From Schistosoma haematobium (taxonomy: Eukaryota; Platyhelminthes; Trematoda; Strigeidida; Schistosomatidae), in NCBI RefSeq assembly GCF_000699445.3, contig NC_067196.1, positions 80,900,364 to 80,964,363 of the forward strand: a stretch of 64,000 bases of DNA, given 5' to 3'. Below the pieces are notes generated by a model. It saw only the letters and a program-made list of their open reading frames with translations. It ran no database searches and was not told the origin of the DNA. The translations under genes and the position numbers were made by a program. Positions 25,180-38,686 of the stretch are shown here, piece after piece (position 1 is the stretch's first letter; every line of letters starts with the position of its first letter).

Positions 25180-25515
25180 CCTCTCCTCAGTGCGCATCGA
25201 CGAACCCATAACCTCAAGTCTTGTAATGTGTTCTCAATAGTCCAGCACTACTGATTTGAAATCCAACAATTTGCACTTTAAGATTTAGTCAGTTTGCAAT
25301 ATTGCAAAATGGTTATCCATTCCCTTTGATGAGATTTTTCTCATGGTTGAACTTAAATGGCTACGGTTTTCCACTAGAACTCCAGGAATTAACTCGTGAA
25401 GTCAATCGCTAATAAGCGCATTATGATTGTTACTGCTACATGGCTTAGTGTGGATTGTTGGATTTCAAGTTTCTCATAACCAATGGACTTTGATTAAACA
25501 ACCACTGAAAACCTG
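25180..25515. repeat. SINE family A, strongly decayed
   Basis: Family A words (ctcctcagtgcgcatc, gaactccaggaatt, a tggcttagtgtgg head-like block) in order but heavily mutated; no intact hammerhead. Confidence 0.4.
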
Positions 25516-26945
25516 TAAACACTGGTAGATATAATGCGAATGCATTTAGGAAAATTTCATTCGCTTCTGACTGAAATTGACTAGAGAATTACGAGAAATG
25601 TTACTAAATACTTTGATTACATGTGACATTCAGTAACACATAAATCTCATCCACTTTATAATTCTTCCGTACTCACCGTTGTTCTACCAATCTTTAATAT
25701 ACTATAAAGTACGCACATTGGTTACAAATAATTATTATCATCGTTTCTAGTTTGAGGCGAAATCAGCACTACTACGTTTATTTTTTTTAGCTGTCAAACA
25801 GTTTCTGATCATCAACAGTTCATTAATATTATACCTGTTCATAATAAGAATGTAAATACTCTTCACAAATAAATGTGATGCTGTTAGAATCTACGAACTA
25901 ATGTTGAATTATAAATAGGACTATTAAAAGAAACTAACAAGTAGCTAGTTTGAAAAAAATAACGGAAACAAAGATTTGAGAAATAGCATTCAATTTCCTT
26001 AGTATGTTGAGTTGTCAGTCATAATACTGATCATATCAAATCTAAAACTAAAGAGCTTCTTACAATGTATATATATAACGGAAGTGTTAAAGTAATGCAC
26101 ATAGATGTATACTAACTCTTATCGCTTACAGTTTTACTTTACTTAATGTACTGAATTCACTAAAAATTGCTTTACATCAACTTTAGACGATGAACAGATT
26201 TTTTCATATGCAAAACGTACGTCCGTAAATTGTAGTTTACCTAGTTTTTTTCTAATCTATGAAATTATAGAAGTTTATTTCATTTTACCAGATTCTAGTA
26301 TTAGATACATTTGGCTTAAGCCAGCCAAAAAATTAACCGTCATATGAAAATAAACGCACTTTCCAGTGAAGGTTAAATTTTCTCGTTTATATTTGGAAAC
26401 AAGACAGAAGAATGTCAAACATTAGAGCAGTAGAAAAAATGAGACTTGATCGAGTAATCTGAACTTATGAAAACATAAAAGATTTGGAAAAGTGTTCTTG
26501 TATTAGTAAAAAAATACCAAGAAAATGATAGAACAATTTGGTCAACAACATCGGATTTAACAGTTACACAAAATGTAGTGCCAATAATAATAAGAATATA
26601 AAGGTGATGAATGGGAGTAGATTGTAGACAGAGTTCGAAAAACTTATGAAAAGTACAACATCTTTATTTCGGAGTCGTACAAAGTTGTCAGTTACTTTCA
26701 TCTGGATACAATGATCAAGATGAATTAGGTAGTTATTCCTCCAGATTTGAGAATAGTAAGATCCCCGGCGGTTTGTTGTTTTTGACGATGATATAGTGAC
26801 ACTTTGAATTTTAGTAAGCATAAAAGTGGGAGTTTGGCAGTTTTTCTGCATCAAGTTAAGTATGAATTACACTATTGACTTTTTATATTATTATATTATA
26901 TTATATTATTATTATATTCATACGAAATCAGTTAGGATGTGTTTA
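25516..26945. other. AT-rich intergenic stretch
   Basis: No supported gene. A 96-codon minus-strand frame (26564-26854) ends in a hydrophobic stretch but has no recognised motif. A TATTA repeat lies at about 26883-26920. Confidence 0.4.
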
Positions 26946-26949
26946 ATCC

Positions 26950-27230
26950 TGTTGTTAGATGGTGGTTGGAGGTAGTCGACAGGAAACCCTGGACCCGGAT
27001 TTCGTACTACTTGGCACTCGTCAGCAAGGTGTACCTGTAATCTTGAGGGAACTGGTGCTCCCAGGCGGATTCGACCTCGTGTCACCCAGCTTCACAGTCA
27101 GAGACGTTACCACTGAGCTTTCCGAGCCACGACCGACCTCCTGTAGGACTGAGATGTAATCACAATTGATTGATCACTGGGTGGCAATCAATTGTGATTA
27201 ATACTGTTGTCTCCAAAACTAGTCTAGTCC
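26950..27230 (-). repeat. SINE family B, full unit
   Basis: The minus strand has a tRNA-like head (GGAAAGCTCAGTGGTAACG A-box block and a tcGAATCCGCC B-box block), then a hammerhead and the tail ending ctccaaccaccatctaa. It is one of the best-preserved family B copies. Confidence 0.82.
26985..27036 (-). ncRNA. Hammerhead ribozyme (family B), core intact
   Basis: CTGACGA, stem II GTGCCAAGTAGTAC (one G-U pair), GAAA and a GTC triplet are present. Stem I CCTTG with CAGGG pairs over five positions, including one G-U. Confidence 0.75.
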
Positions 27231-27649
27231 CAAAGGAGACTGAAAGAGAGTACAACGAACAAGCAGTTTCGAAACCCAAAATATTCATCACTTCTACTAG
27301 TTCAGTTTAGAGGTTGTATGTTTACCTATTGAAAAAAGGCTGAAAACTATATGAAACTGGTTACCATGACACAATTAATGTATATTTCATGAAGCCCTTC
27401 TCATATTAAACACATTTTTAATTATAATAATAAGTTTGTTCATTACTGTGAACATTTTAAAGTTAGGCACTTATCGATATCCTTGTGTAATACTGTAATA
27501 AATTTCTCTTCATTATACATTTAAACTGTAATTATTCAGAAGTTATATTTTACAAGTATATATATGGTTGTCATTGAAAATAGGATGCCGACCATCATTT
27601 ATCAAAAAACACTGCTTTTAACTCCCGTTTCAAGTTGTTTTCAAGTGCT

Positions 27650-27905
27650 AATCATTTGTTTGATATCTACCTCCAATTACCGATGCAATGTGTTCTATGA
27701 ACATCCTCTCCTCCAGTAACCCTCAAGATTCCGAGTTAGGCATTGACTCGTGATGCAGTTTGGTGATTTCCGTAATGTTCGTCCTATCCACTTCCAACAT
27801 CTTTTCTTGATTTCTTTTTCACTTGGAAATTGGTTTGTTCTCTATCACAGTGGGTTGTTGTTGATAATATACAGCAAACGGATATTGAGTATCTTGCGTA
27901 GACAA
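27650..27905 (-). mobile_element. RTE/SR2-like fragment
   Basis: The minus strand matches the RTE C-terminal end (from the 'gttgtctacgcaagatactc' block through the 'ctgcatcacgag' block), with several indels. Not coding. Confidence 0.75.
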
Positions 27906-28609
27906 CTACATATACATATGTAATATTTGTAAATAGCCCAAGCTTTGTAACTAGCCACTAATAGATAAATCGATATTCAAATATATGTCCAACAACATTA
28001 TCAACATTTAAACAAAACTTATAGATGTAATCAATTCAGAAAGGTTGAAAAACAATCGATCAGCCAATCGGAAAACTTCATCTTATTATATGCATAGAAG
28101 AAAGCACTAAAACCGAATACATTATAACTGGAAGATACATAAGATAAAGGGAAAGAAAACAGATTAAATGAATATTTTAACTAAAAATAAACAACTATTG
28201 ATCACATCCAAACTTTCTATTGTTTCCACTAAATATTTATTGATCCATGATGAATGATAAACTTATTGTTCCAAACGATGATCAATAATTTAAGTTTACA
28301 ACCGAAATAGAAATGAATTGCATATGATTAACTTAATATACCCGTTAAAGAAGAGAAAGCAAGAATACAGTTATTTATATTATAAAATTTCAATTTAATC
28401 TATTCAGTTTAATTATTCAATTGTTTAATAATTCAGTTAAACTATGAATGTAAACAATGTACATCAGTGTTTTTATAAAATAAGGAGACTTTTTTCGCAC
28501 TGAGTGGATAGAAGGACAAACACGACCATTCAAAATGTTATATCAGTTTAAAAAAAAGATGGATTTTATATTAAAAAAGATGAGTCAGTAGTAAGAAGAG
28601 GTTTTGCAG

Positions 28610-28815
28610 TTGGTTGGTTAACTAAATATTCGTTCGCGACCATCATTGAAAACATGGAATCACTGGATGACTGTTTCGTCCTAGTGCGAGACTCCTCAGC
28701 AGTACGCATCCACAATTCTGCACGTGAGACTCGAACTCAAGACCTCCAGTCTCGCGCGTGAAAGCTTGACATGTAGACCACTGAGCCGCTATTTAACGGT
28801 GTAAATGTGTAACTT
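28610..28815 (-). repeat. SINE family A unit with near-intact hammerhead
   Basis: The minus strand has the tRNA-like head (gctcagtggtct, cgagactggaggtc, gagttcgagtctcacgtg) and a hammerhead at about 28659-28708. CTGAGGA and GAAAC are intact, but the cleavage triplet is ATC and stem III has a C-A mismatch. Confidence 0.78.
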
Positions 28816-28949
28816 CAATCGACTTATTTTGAAATATATGATTTTTTTCATGTATTCTGAATAACAGAAATTGATTATATTTGATCTCAACACTATTAGC
28901 GGTTAGCTAGTGAGATAAAAATTACTGTATTTTCTAAATTCACTTGATG

Positions 28950-29050
28950 TTTTTTGCTTGTATCTTCCGATTGTTGTTTAGGTCTGCAATTGACCAGTCT
29001 GCATTCATACTGTTATATTATTTGATTAGTCACTCTGAACAGTTTATTCT
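28950..29050 (-). repeat. SINE family C tail fragment
   Basis: Family C 3' tail words (ttgcttgtatcttc, gtctgcaattgaccagtc). Further family C-like words at about 29690-29750, on the far side of the RTE fragment, suggest one old unit that was later split, but the middle part is not accounted for. Confidence 0.5.
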
Positions 29051-29282
29051 GTCTTTGCATCAGCCACCTTCCTCTCTCTCTTGGAATATAAATGAATGAA
29101 AATTTTTAAGATAGAGACTTTTTATAAACGCATGTTAAATGGAACCTAGCAATATTCTCACAGCTCAATATAATATAAAATATAAAGGGACAGACACATT
29201 AATGGTTGTTTCTTTCTACTGTTCAGTGTATTTCATTCGTTGTTATTGTTGTCGGTTATCTTCATTATCTTTTGTGAATACT

Positions 29283-29626
29283 AATACTTACTTTCGCCTG
29301 TTACTCCCAATGGAGCATAGGCCACCGACCAGCATTTTCTAACCCAATCTATCCTGGGACTTCCTTTCTAGTTCGATTCAATTTTTGTTCATTTTTCTCA
29401 TGTCTATCTCCATTTCCCGGCGTAATGTGTTCTTTGGTCTTCCTCTTTTCCTTTGATCTTGAGGATCCCATGTGAGGGCTTGTCTTGTGACGCAGTTGGG
29501 TGCTTTCCTCAATGTGTGTTCCTATCCACCCCCATCGCTTCTTCCTGATTTCTTCCTCCTTAGGGATCTGGTTTGTTCTCTCCCACAGTTGGTTGTTTCT
29601 GATAGTGTCTGGTCAACGAATACTAA
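29283..29626 (-). mobile_element. RTE/SR2-like 3' fragment
   Basis: On the minus strand this is a short, well-preserved 3' end of the RTE element, from the 'gaccagacactatcagaaac' block to a short (AAGT) tail at 29285-29293. It shares the extra base after the WIG codons with the copies at 13.5 and 34.2 kb. Confidence 0.82.
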
Positions 29627-29759
29627 TACACATGTTATTATACTCTAATGTTTTAACATAAAATAAAATGCGATTCGTAATGAAATCTAGAACATGTGTT
29701 GCATCGTATCTAAGATTTGTCAGCTAGATTTACTTGCATCCCATAGTATCTAACCAAGA

Positions 29760-31410
29760 CTGATCAAATTTCAGTTTAAATATCAAAAACAGGACAGTGT
29801 AAATTATTAAATATTAAATTATTATTGTTCTAAACTATAAATTATTGTGTAGTTCACATCATTATTGTCACTAACTCCCTTGGTTCATTATCTTGTAAAA
29901 ATATTTATTATAATAATTTATGATATAATAAACCAAAAGCCTAAAAAAAGGAGTGTGATTTTTAAAAAAACAACATTGAATATTCATATTAAAATACAGA
30001 TTTATTTTGTTCGGACTCCTGAAAAAGCTACTTGGTCATATGCATAATAAAATTTAAAACATATTTACGTCATCTCATGTTGCTACAGTACATTAGTACA
30101 GTAAAACAAAATGATCGAAATAAATACCAAGATCAGTATTAGAGAAAAATTACATGTCAAAAAGAAAAACATCGGAAAGTTTAAGATTTCATGGGGAGAC
30201 TATAATTTATGGACAACCTTTGAACGATGCTAGAGTTACCTTGAGAGTGCCCACCTTATAATTAGGAAAAAATGAGGATTATAAAACAGTTTAATGAATA
30301 AGGATTATGATTTAAATCTAATGGTTAAGACTAGGAATTTGATTTAAGGTTTTCATCACGAACTGACATTAACTATAATGCCAAAACGCTATTTAACTAA
30401 ATAAATGAATGAATGTCGTGCCAAAATCCGAGACCTGTTATCTTATACCTGATTAGTTCATCCATAAATTATAGTCCCGCCGAATTTATGATTCTGGAAC
30501 TAAGAGAAGATAAGAAGTAGATTTACCAGTGTAGCAGTAAATGATTTATATCAGCTAACGTTTCAAACCATTCGTTAAAATATTCGCGCAAAATGTAATC
30601 TGATAATTCTCGCTTAAATCTACTTGGTCCCATTCAACTGTTCATGACTTCATAAACTGATGCAATGTTTCGACTCGATACCCTATAGCTTTCTTTTAAC
30701 CTACGCCAACAATGAATAATATTACTTATTGAGATGGACAGTTGATAAGTACACGTAAATGAAATGTCATTTGAAAAGCAGTTAGTGATTTTCCTTACAT
30801 ATCAGGAAATTAGAAAGTGCTGTGATAGAATGAAAAAAGAAAAGATTTTGTATATATATAAACAAAGGAATAAAGTGTCTCATAGGAAAACAATACCAGG
30901 TGTTTTACATCAACATAAACAACTACAGATGATTATTTCATAGAAAAAGTATGAAAAGAAATGAATATGAAAGATAGGCATATATTTATATATATGCACA
31001 TGAAAAGATGTATATCCCACAAAGAAATCAGAAATCAATCGTTAGAGAAAGTAAACGAGATTTATAACACTTTGTTTTAGAAGTCATTCAAATAACAGAT
31101 ACATATGTATATAATGAGACAAACAATTCTATAGTGCTAATAATGTTAGCTATAAAATGAACTGTTTTATTTCAAGCATTAGGTTTAAGGATAATATAAA
31201 CTATTTACTTGGTAACTTACTAAGCAATATTTTCATTTTAAAAAGGACTGTATCGATTGTTCGTGAAGACAGTCAATTTTAATAATCATTATAAAGAATT
31301 TTAATGATTGATAAACAATTACAAGTTCTGTTTGATGTTATAGTGATAGTACAAATATGTACATTCTGAGTTGTGGGATAATGGAAGGATGGTATACTAC
31401 TATATCTTGG
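29760..31410. other. AT-rich intergenic stretch
   Basis: No supported gene or repeat recognised. Confidence 0.4.
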
Positions 31411-31414
31411 TAAT

Positions 31415-31680
31415 GTAAGTTTTCAGTTGGAGATAGTCGATAGGAAGATCTGCTTGGCCTAGGTTTAGTGTTGACACTCGTCAGCAAGTTGTACCAGTAG
31501 TCTTGATAGGACTGGTACTACCTGGCGGATTCGATTCCGTGTCACACAGTTTCACAGTCAGAGACGTTACCACTGAGCTATCAGGATCGTGAGTGAATTC
31601 CTGTAGGAATAAGATGTATTTACAAATGATTGATCACTGGGTAGTGATCAGTGTCATGTGTGTTAGGTCCTTCTCGATAA
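31415..31680 (-). repeat. SINE family B, mutated hammerhead
   Basis: The tRNA-like head (GATAGCTCAGTGGTAACG and GAATCCGCC) is well kept. The hammerhead has CTGACGA, but TAAA replaces GAAA and the cleavage triplet is lost. Confidence 0.75.
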
Positions 31681-31924
31681 TGATTTTTGAGAATTTCAAA
31701 ATTGTACAAATATGATAGTATATTCCTTAATAATGGTTACGCTTGAGAAGTTAACAACCAAATATTATGTCATCTGAACTAAATAATATAAGTGATGTCA
31801 GATTAGAAATTGACATTACACATCTTATGCAACTATAGAATTATGAATAATTGACTTCTTCAATAAAAAACCTTGTCGGTAAGAAATATTCATGTGATGA
31901 CAGATCCGTTTGTCAATAACCGAG

Positions 31925-32215
31925 CATACTACTTTGGTGTGTGCTGCATATATCGACGTAAGTAGTATATGACGTCAGTCAGGAACAAAATGTCTGGCAG
32001 CAGAGAGACAAGAGGATCAAACAGTAAAGAATGGAAACAGGATGCAATTCGTATGAAAATTCAAGAACAATGAAGTCTGAGTCATCTTGAGACAATTGAT
32101 GGACATTTTGCAAATTAAGCATTTACTATATGATTCTTAGATTTTAATGAGATGCTCTGTAATTTTATGCTCAAATACAGTCGATTGTCCCCCACTCGTG
32201 TTCTTGTTCACTACA
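31925..32215 (-). repeat. LTR-like repeat L1
   Basis: The minus strand begins TGTAGTGAAC and runs through an AT-rich body shared with 46680-47012 (minus) and 48230-48510 (plus). TG at the 5' edge and promoter-like TATA words fit a solo LTR, but the 3' edge could not be matched between copies. The 80-codon frame at 32137-32379 overlaps it and is not a supported gene. Confidence 0.5.
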
Positions 32216-33019
32216 CTACATGGACTGCAGTTAATTGGTAACAAAAAATTGAACTTTTCAAGCTGATATCGGTCAAATTTTGAAAAAAGAACAACTTTGA
32301 TCAAGTACGCTAGTGATGATTTTCCTTTCGAAATATGTGGTAACCGAATCTCAGTTAAAGAATAAATGTTAGGATGCAATCCAAATCACGAGATCATGGT
32401 TCGACTCAGTATGATATTTGTCCAGTTGAATATTAGTTTTGTTTGAAGGGTAATATATTGGTTAACATAAAACTTTATTTAAATATGACATTTTTTCAGT
32501 ATAATATTCTATGTATTAATTCAATGTCAATTTCATTTTGTTATTTACCGTTAGTTGTGAAATTCGGTAATTAATCATTTAATGTCAGTAAAATTGATGT
32601 ATAAATGAGTACGTTTGCTTAAAATCGTATTTTTGAAAGGTCAGTTGTCAGTTTTTGTCTTTTTATTTTGGTGTCATGTTAATCACTGTTTCTCCTTTTC
32701 CAAGTACGAGTTTTACACAACGACATGAAATGTGAAAGAAGGCAATAGGCAGATGGGATCTATATTTATATTGAGAAGTTACAATGCGTTTACAAAATAC
32801 ATCTATACAAAGCCTTCAATCATCCATTTGTATGTTTTGGTGTGTTCTGCAATCTGAACAATTTAAACATTTGGTGTCCAAATATTCTGACAACGACGTG
32901 CCGAAACTGTTCATTCTTTCCAACAACTTCAAGGTCACATTTCACAGCATACTACTTACAAGCAATGTTGTGAGTAGTGTCTGTTGTATCCAAAAAATAT
33001 TAAATTATGGGTACTTTGT
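32216..33019. other. Unassigned intergenic stretch
   Basis: An 88-codon frame (32784-33050) has no recognised motif. Nothing else is seen. Confidence 0.4.
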
Positions 33020-33460
33020 AGGAACTATTATATGTATATTCTTATTGTAAAACTACTAGGTAACTAGATTATATATATTTATATTTCTCTTAATATAAGA
33101 TTTTATTTGACCTATTGGCTATTATTATTCGATTTACTAATCATAAGTTACCCTCAATCTATCTCACACTGACAGCCAATTTTGACTTGATCTTGTATAG
33201 TTGTTATTTCCTATTTTATAGTATGATGCGGCCTGACTTGCTTGTATATAAATGGCGTACGTCTGAAATATATGATTCACACAGAGGAAGCTGAGATTTG
33301 TGTTCTGAACTCAGCGGGCAGGGCAAGGCAAGAAGGACGAATAAGGAGTCAGAAATTCACTCTACGTTGTTCATACTGGTCAACGTGTCGTTGGTTTGGT
33401 ACAATTAAAAGGACATATAAGCCGGTATTGTAATTGACAATCTAATCACAGGATAATAAA
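33020..33460 (+). repeat. LTR-like repeat L2, diverged copy
   Basis: Colinear with the copies at 15.9 and 52.4 kb (a tgacctattggctattatta block, a TATATAAA box at about 33243, and an 'agctgagatttgtgttctg' block), but more diverged and with a different 3' end. Confidence 0.5.
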
Positions 33461-33815
33461 CAAGTCCATTTAGAACATAACAGCATCCACTACATAACAA
33501 CAAATCTCCTCAGCTCAAACATTAACAATATAGTACCTCGCGTCTGACACTAATTTGCCACAATTGATGTCTATATATAGGAAAGAAATTAATAACATGA
33601 GAACATAGAATGAAAACTGATACCAGAAGGTATACATTTCATAAATTTTCCAAACTATCTTTACTAATGATGAAGAAAGTTAGGCTTAAGTTTTCGTTAT
33701 TTATTCAGTCGAATTCAAACTTCAGACAACAAATACTATACAATGAGAAGATAAACTGAAATGTTCACTCGTTACGAGCACTAGGTATTACTTTTTCAAT
33801 TGTTATTCAAACATA

Positions 33816-33820
<5 letters not shown>

Positions 33821-33872
<52 letters not shown>
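33821..33872. repeat. (TA)n-(GA)n compound microsatellite
   Basis: A TA run followed directly by a GA run, abutting the 5' truncation point of an RTE fragment. Both halves keep one reading frame open into the RTE sequence. Confidence 0.9.
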
Positions 33873-33873
<1 letters not shown>

Positions 33874-34440
33874 TGAACATGGTGGATCTGATGCAGATGT
33901 GAAGGCGCGGATCGGAAAAGCAAGAGCAGCATCTTCACAACTGAAGAACATCTCGGACTCTAAGCAACTGTCAACCAACACCAAGGTCGGGATTTTCAAT
34001 ACAAATGTCAAGACAGTTCTACTGTATGGGGCGGAAACCTGGGGAACTACGATAGTCATCATCCAGAAAATACAGGTGTTTATTAACAGTTGTCTACGCA
34101 AAATACTTCGGATCCGTTGGCCAGACACCATCAGAAACAACCAACTGTGTGAGAGAACAAACCAGATCCCTAAGGAGGAAGAGATCAGGAAGAAGCGATG
34201 GAGGTGGATAGGAACACACATTGAGGAAAGCACCCAACTGCGTCACAAGACAAGCCCTCACATGGGATCCTCAAGATCAAAGGAAAAGAGGAAGACCAAA
34301 GAACACATTACGCCGGGAAATGGAGATAGACATGAGAAAAATGAACAAGAATTGGATCGAACTAGAAGAGAAGGTCCAGGACAGAGTGGGTTAGAAAATG
34401 CTGGTCGGTGGCCTATGCTCCATTGGGAGTAACAGGCGTT
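33873..34440 (+). mobile_element. RTE/SR2-like 3' fragment
   Basis: Encodes [54 protein letters not shown] and KKRWRWIG, then shifts frame by one extra base shared with other copies. The shifted frame stays open to 34432, giving a 210-codon ORF that also includes the upstream microsatellite. It is not expected to be a functional gene. Confidence 0.85.
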
Positions 34441-35404
34441 AGTATATATATATATACTGAAAGAGAGTTACACAAGATTAACAGCACAATAGGTATAATA
34501 TGACTTTATTAATAATAATAAGTCATATAAAAATATAAAAAGATCTACAATTGATCTGTTTAGTATGCCAACTGTGAATTAATATTTATCAATACTATTA
34601 TTATTATTAATATCAATATTATTGGAACACAATAATAAGGGAAGATGTAAACGAAAACTGAAATCCGTTTCTATACAAAAGAAGAAAGAAAAAGTCAAGG
34701 AATAAATAAATGCATAATTTAGTTAAAAATAAAATAGTGAAAATTATTTAACATGCATGATTATTAGTGTAATTAAAGTTACATATTGCCAAAATGAGTT
34801 TTTTTAAAAACATTTTCATGTAAAGTTGTATTGTTCTAAGCCTAAAAGGATGATCCTAACTTTTGGACAAATGTATATATGTGTTCACATGTATACACGT
34901 ATCTATTATACATATAAGTGTTATGTTTTTGAGTAGATATATTTACCATCATCTCTTATGACTTTGCATCACTCATTGTCTGTTTGCATAAAAGAATGTT
35001 GGAAATCAATTCTTTCAACTTCATTTGTATTTGGTTTTATATTATCTCTGTCAACCAAACGATGTTAGTTTACGTAAGATATGCGAAATCAAGCTGAGAA
35101 TTTATATTCATGTTACTTTTCTCATCAGTTCCTTCATCATTTATAATAGATTGAGGCAATAGACATTTAGGGTGCAGGTATACTAGTATTAAGCACCTTT
35201 CCCAGATAAATTTGCCAAGTAAAAACACCACACAAAAAACTGCAACTTAATAGTTAGGAAAAATAAACATTGACAATAATGATGGACGACTAATTCTAAT
35301 GAGATAATGAAAATAAATTTAATGTTCCTAACTCTCAAACGTTAGTTTGCCAATGATATTCACTATAAGTTAGAAGAGATTGATGAGTTTTACGGTTACT
35401 ATTA
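34441..35404. other. AT-rich intergenic stretch
   Basis: Nothing recognised. Confidence 0.4.
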
Positions 35405-35890
35405 TTGATCGATCTTAGTTAAACAACCACTAAAAACCAGGAGGGACTGAACAACTGTTACTTTCTTGTTTGAAACTTCGAAACAGTGCTCATCCACTCC
35501 CTTGCTCCGAGAGGGTCTCATTTAAGACTTCCAAGTAGCGAGCAATAGAACTGTAGACCACTGACCCGGCATCTAATAGATTACATATCTAACTTCAATC
35601 AGTTCACAATAATGCGCAGTCACCCGATTGATGGGTAACTGCCTCGTATTCAGTATAGCTAAACCTTACTGGTCATTAGAATTCTGAGGATTACCTCTCA
35701 AAATCAGTCAAGAATTGGTTAAAATTATACGTGTCAGCTCCGCAATTCAACAGTTAGGAGTTCATTATGAAAGTTTTGAATTCAATCAGCAGAGGAGTCG
35801 TAGATTTGCAGTGTTAAGAAGTTTCATACAAGAATGAAACAGATATCCAGTACTTCTTGGTTTCAAAGGTTGTTTGACTAAAATTAGTCC
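35405..35890. repeat. SINE family A inverted pair, degenerate
   Basis: A minus-strand unit (about 35405-35605) and a plus-strand unit (to about 35890) share family A words (ccactaaaaaccaggag on one side, tcttggtttcaaaggttg on the other). Both hammerheads are broken. Confidence 0.55.
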
Positions 35891-36524
35891 GTGCTGTAAA
35901 CCATGTAATAATATTCAACAATTAAAATTTAATTGTCAGTCGGATTTTATTAGTTAGAGACTAAATGGATGAACAAGAAGTCAAAAAGTTATTGATTCCA
36001 GTTAATTAGAACTAAAAATTAAAATTTTTAACATAATCATACTAGTAGTATGCATTAACATAGAAACAAATTAATTTATTTACACTTATTTACAATTAAT
36101 GAATTCAAATGTTAATTAAAAAGAACAAAATTTCCAAATACAAAAGTATTATTATTACTTAACTGGAAATCTACTACTTAAAACAAAAAGTTCACTTAAT
36201 AATATTAGTTTAGTACATAGAAATTACACTGAATTACTTTACAAGTAGTTTCTCAAGAACCTGAAGAAAAAAAACTTGCCACAATCTATTCATGAAAAAG
36301 AAACTCACTACTATCATTTGTACAACAAATATGTAAGTCATATTAAATGCTTCTTTGGAAATTCTAACAAAAGCGATTATATATCATTCCACTAGGAACT
36401 TTAAATGTTTGCTCACTGTCAGTATTGAGTACAATCATTAAATTTTGCATCATAGAGACATTATATATCTTGACGCCTACACTATTCCTGGTTAATCTCA
36501 AACCTTATTCTATTTGTCACTGTA

Positions 36525-36965
36525 AGAATGTACTGTAGTGTCAGTTATTATTTTTAAGCCCATATATCTTATTCTGGATTTCGGACAGGCCCATCTATTC
36601 ATTCTACTTGAGTCATATGTTGACCATGTTAGTTATTCGCTTACCAGTCTTCATTGTTTTTATATGGGCGTATATGTGTGTACACTTCTTATCCCATGTC
36701 TCATCACATGTCTGTAGCTTATTTTGTCTGCCTATAAATATTGATTAACGCCTGACTAAAAATGAGTTGGCTTCCCAGCCATCTCCACTGCGCATCATTT
36801 CCACTTGGCTTCACCGTGTGCTTGCTTGCTGTACGCTTGCGGATTTTCATTAATCATTAACAATAAATTATCTCTACAACGGGTGTTCAGGCTTTTGAAT
36901 AATCTCGCGTAAAATCCATAATTCTACCAGGAGATTTAGCCTGCATTAAATACTCAGTTAACGAG
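36525..36965 (+). repeat. Possible solo LTR
   Basis: A less AT-rich block with a TATAAATA box (about 36734), GC-richer sequence downstream, and AATAAA at about 36862. This is the order expected for the U3-R-U5 parts of an LTR. No second copy was found in the window, so the class is uncertain. Confidence 0.35.
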
Positions 36966-38686
36966 ATATTATTTATTGGATTCAGATATTGAGGACATTA
37001 GCCTCAACATATTGGTTAGCCGCCGTTTCAACAGTACACAGTTTATTAGTTTAAATAAAATTTAAACAAGTAGACCATGAAACAATCGTCTAAATATATA
37101 GTGATATACTTATCACAGTAAATTTTTTTGTTTCTTGATCTGTGTTGTTTTTTTCTGTAGTTGTATTTGAACATAATTACCCTGTAACGGGATAGAAATT
37201 CCCTTTTGCAGCAAGTTTCACTTTGAAGCATGAAGTAACAGTCCGTCTATTGAGAAAATATTGGTTCTCAACAACTGCATACTATGAAACATTTATCATT
37301 CCAAAATGTCCATGATTTTGTAGCTACCAATATCATAGTGTGCTTATATTCTTGTTATATTGCACACTAGAGATAACTTTGTTTTCACAAGACTGATGAC
37401 TATTACAGTGTTTTGTTGTGATAAAAACACTGTGTTCTAAAATGTTACAACCTATAATTAAATATTTAACTTGGATAACATGCTTCATGTGAATAAGGTC
37501 TTTGTGCAAAAATGTTTAACCCAAACTATGCATCAATCATATCTTTTGAAATCTTTTGCCTTTTTCTACATGTTACATCCCTATTTTCATCAACATGTCT
37601 TTAAAGTGGTGTGCATTCTGTAATTGTTTTCAGATTATAATTAAAACGATTTGGTGATACATAAAAAAGACATGTTTACAGGTAATACCATTGTTAACAT
37701 AAATTTCTTCAATACAATATTTCTTGTATAAGTTTAGCATGATATTAGTCCAATATGATATTTAGTGTTCATTTTTAAAGTTCAAGATGAAAGATTCATT
37801 TATATTAAAACTATTTCAGTCATGTATGACATTTGTTGATCTAATCTCCAGTAAAATCTGTACATAAGTAAAAATATTTGGTTAGTAAGTATTTATCGTC
37901 AGGTATTTGAAGGGTGAATAAAATTTTCATCCGACATCCATCTTCGATTGCTTCATAACATGGTGCAAACCTCTGTTGTTTCCTAATTCAAGAACCATTT
38001 TCCGTGATTACGCGAATTTACAGTAACATCAGCATAACAAAAGGAATAAACCAAAGAGATTAAAAGTGGAATTGATAAACATCTAGATTAGATCATAAAG
38101 TTTGAAGTGAGAAAACAAAATCATAGAATGAAAAATATGAAATGATACATAACATCAAGTGTGTTCCCCTATGGAATCAAATCACTCAGACTAATAACGA
38201 CACTACAATTCCATTAGCACTGGAGATGAGGTCAGTCAGTCAGCTACAACGTGAGACCAGGCACATATATGCATCGGTCCAAGTTGCAACACCTCATTAG
38301 CACAACAAGATGAACATCAAATTTATAGAAGTAGTTAATCCAATGGTAGTAATATACAAAAGAACGATTGCGTATAAGGATATAATACAGGAAGAAAAAA
38401 TTACTTCATATAAAAGTATAAAACAATTTTAATCTCACGGTTTAAGGGAAGACAAAGAGTGTATACACCAATGCCATTGTGATCAATTGTGAGCCATATC
38501 ACCAAGAGTCTCTAGTCATTGGTTACGATAGTCACGCGGAGGTAACATTGTTTCGCTGACTATTCCGTAAGTAAATTGAACATATTTAACACACCATACA
38601 AACATTGTGGCATAAAAACAACTCTACTAATCATACTTATATAATATCAATTTGACAAACATTAAGGAGTCAGTTACTGTTATTAC
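36966..38686. other. Probable site of the missing LETMD1 3' end; nothing recognised
   Basis: The minus-strand LETMD1 gene must end somewhere to the left of 38687. No terminal exon could be recognised here. The part at 37980-38040 and the part at 38450-38580 look like repeat sequence from their base composition, but their families are unknown. Confidence 0.35.

Noticed and set aside
26564..26854. 96-codon minus-strand ORF as a possible last LETMD1 exon
   Set aside because: It has a hydrophobic end but no residues matching the LETM1 domain terminus, is 12 kb from the last recognised exon, and shows no clear acceptor in the required phase.
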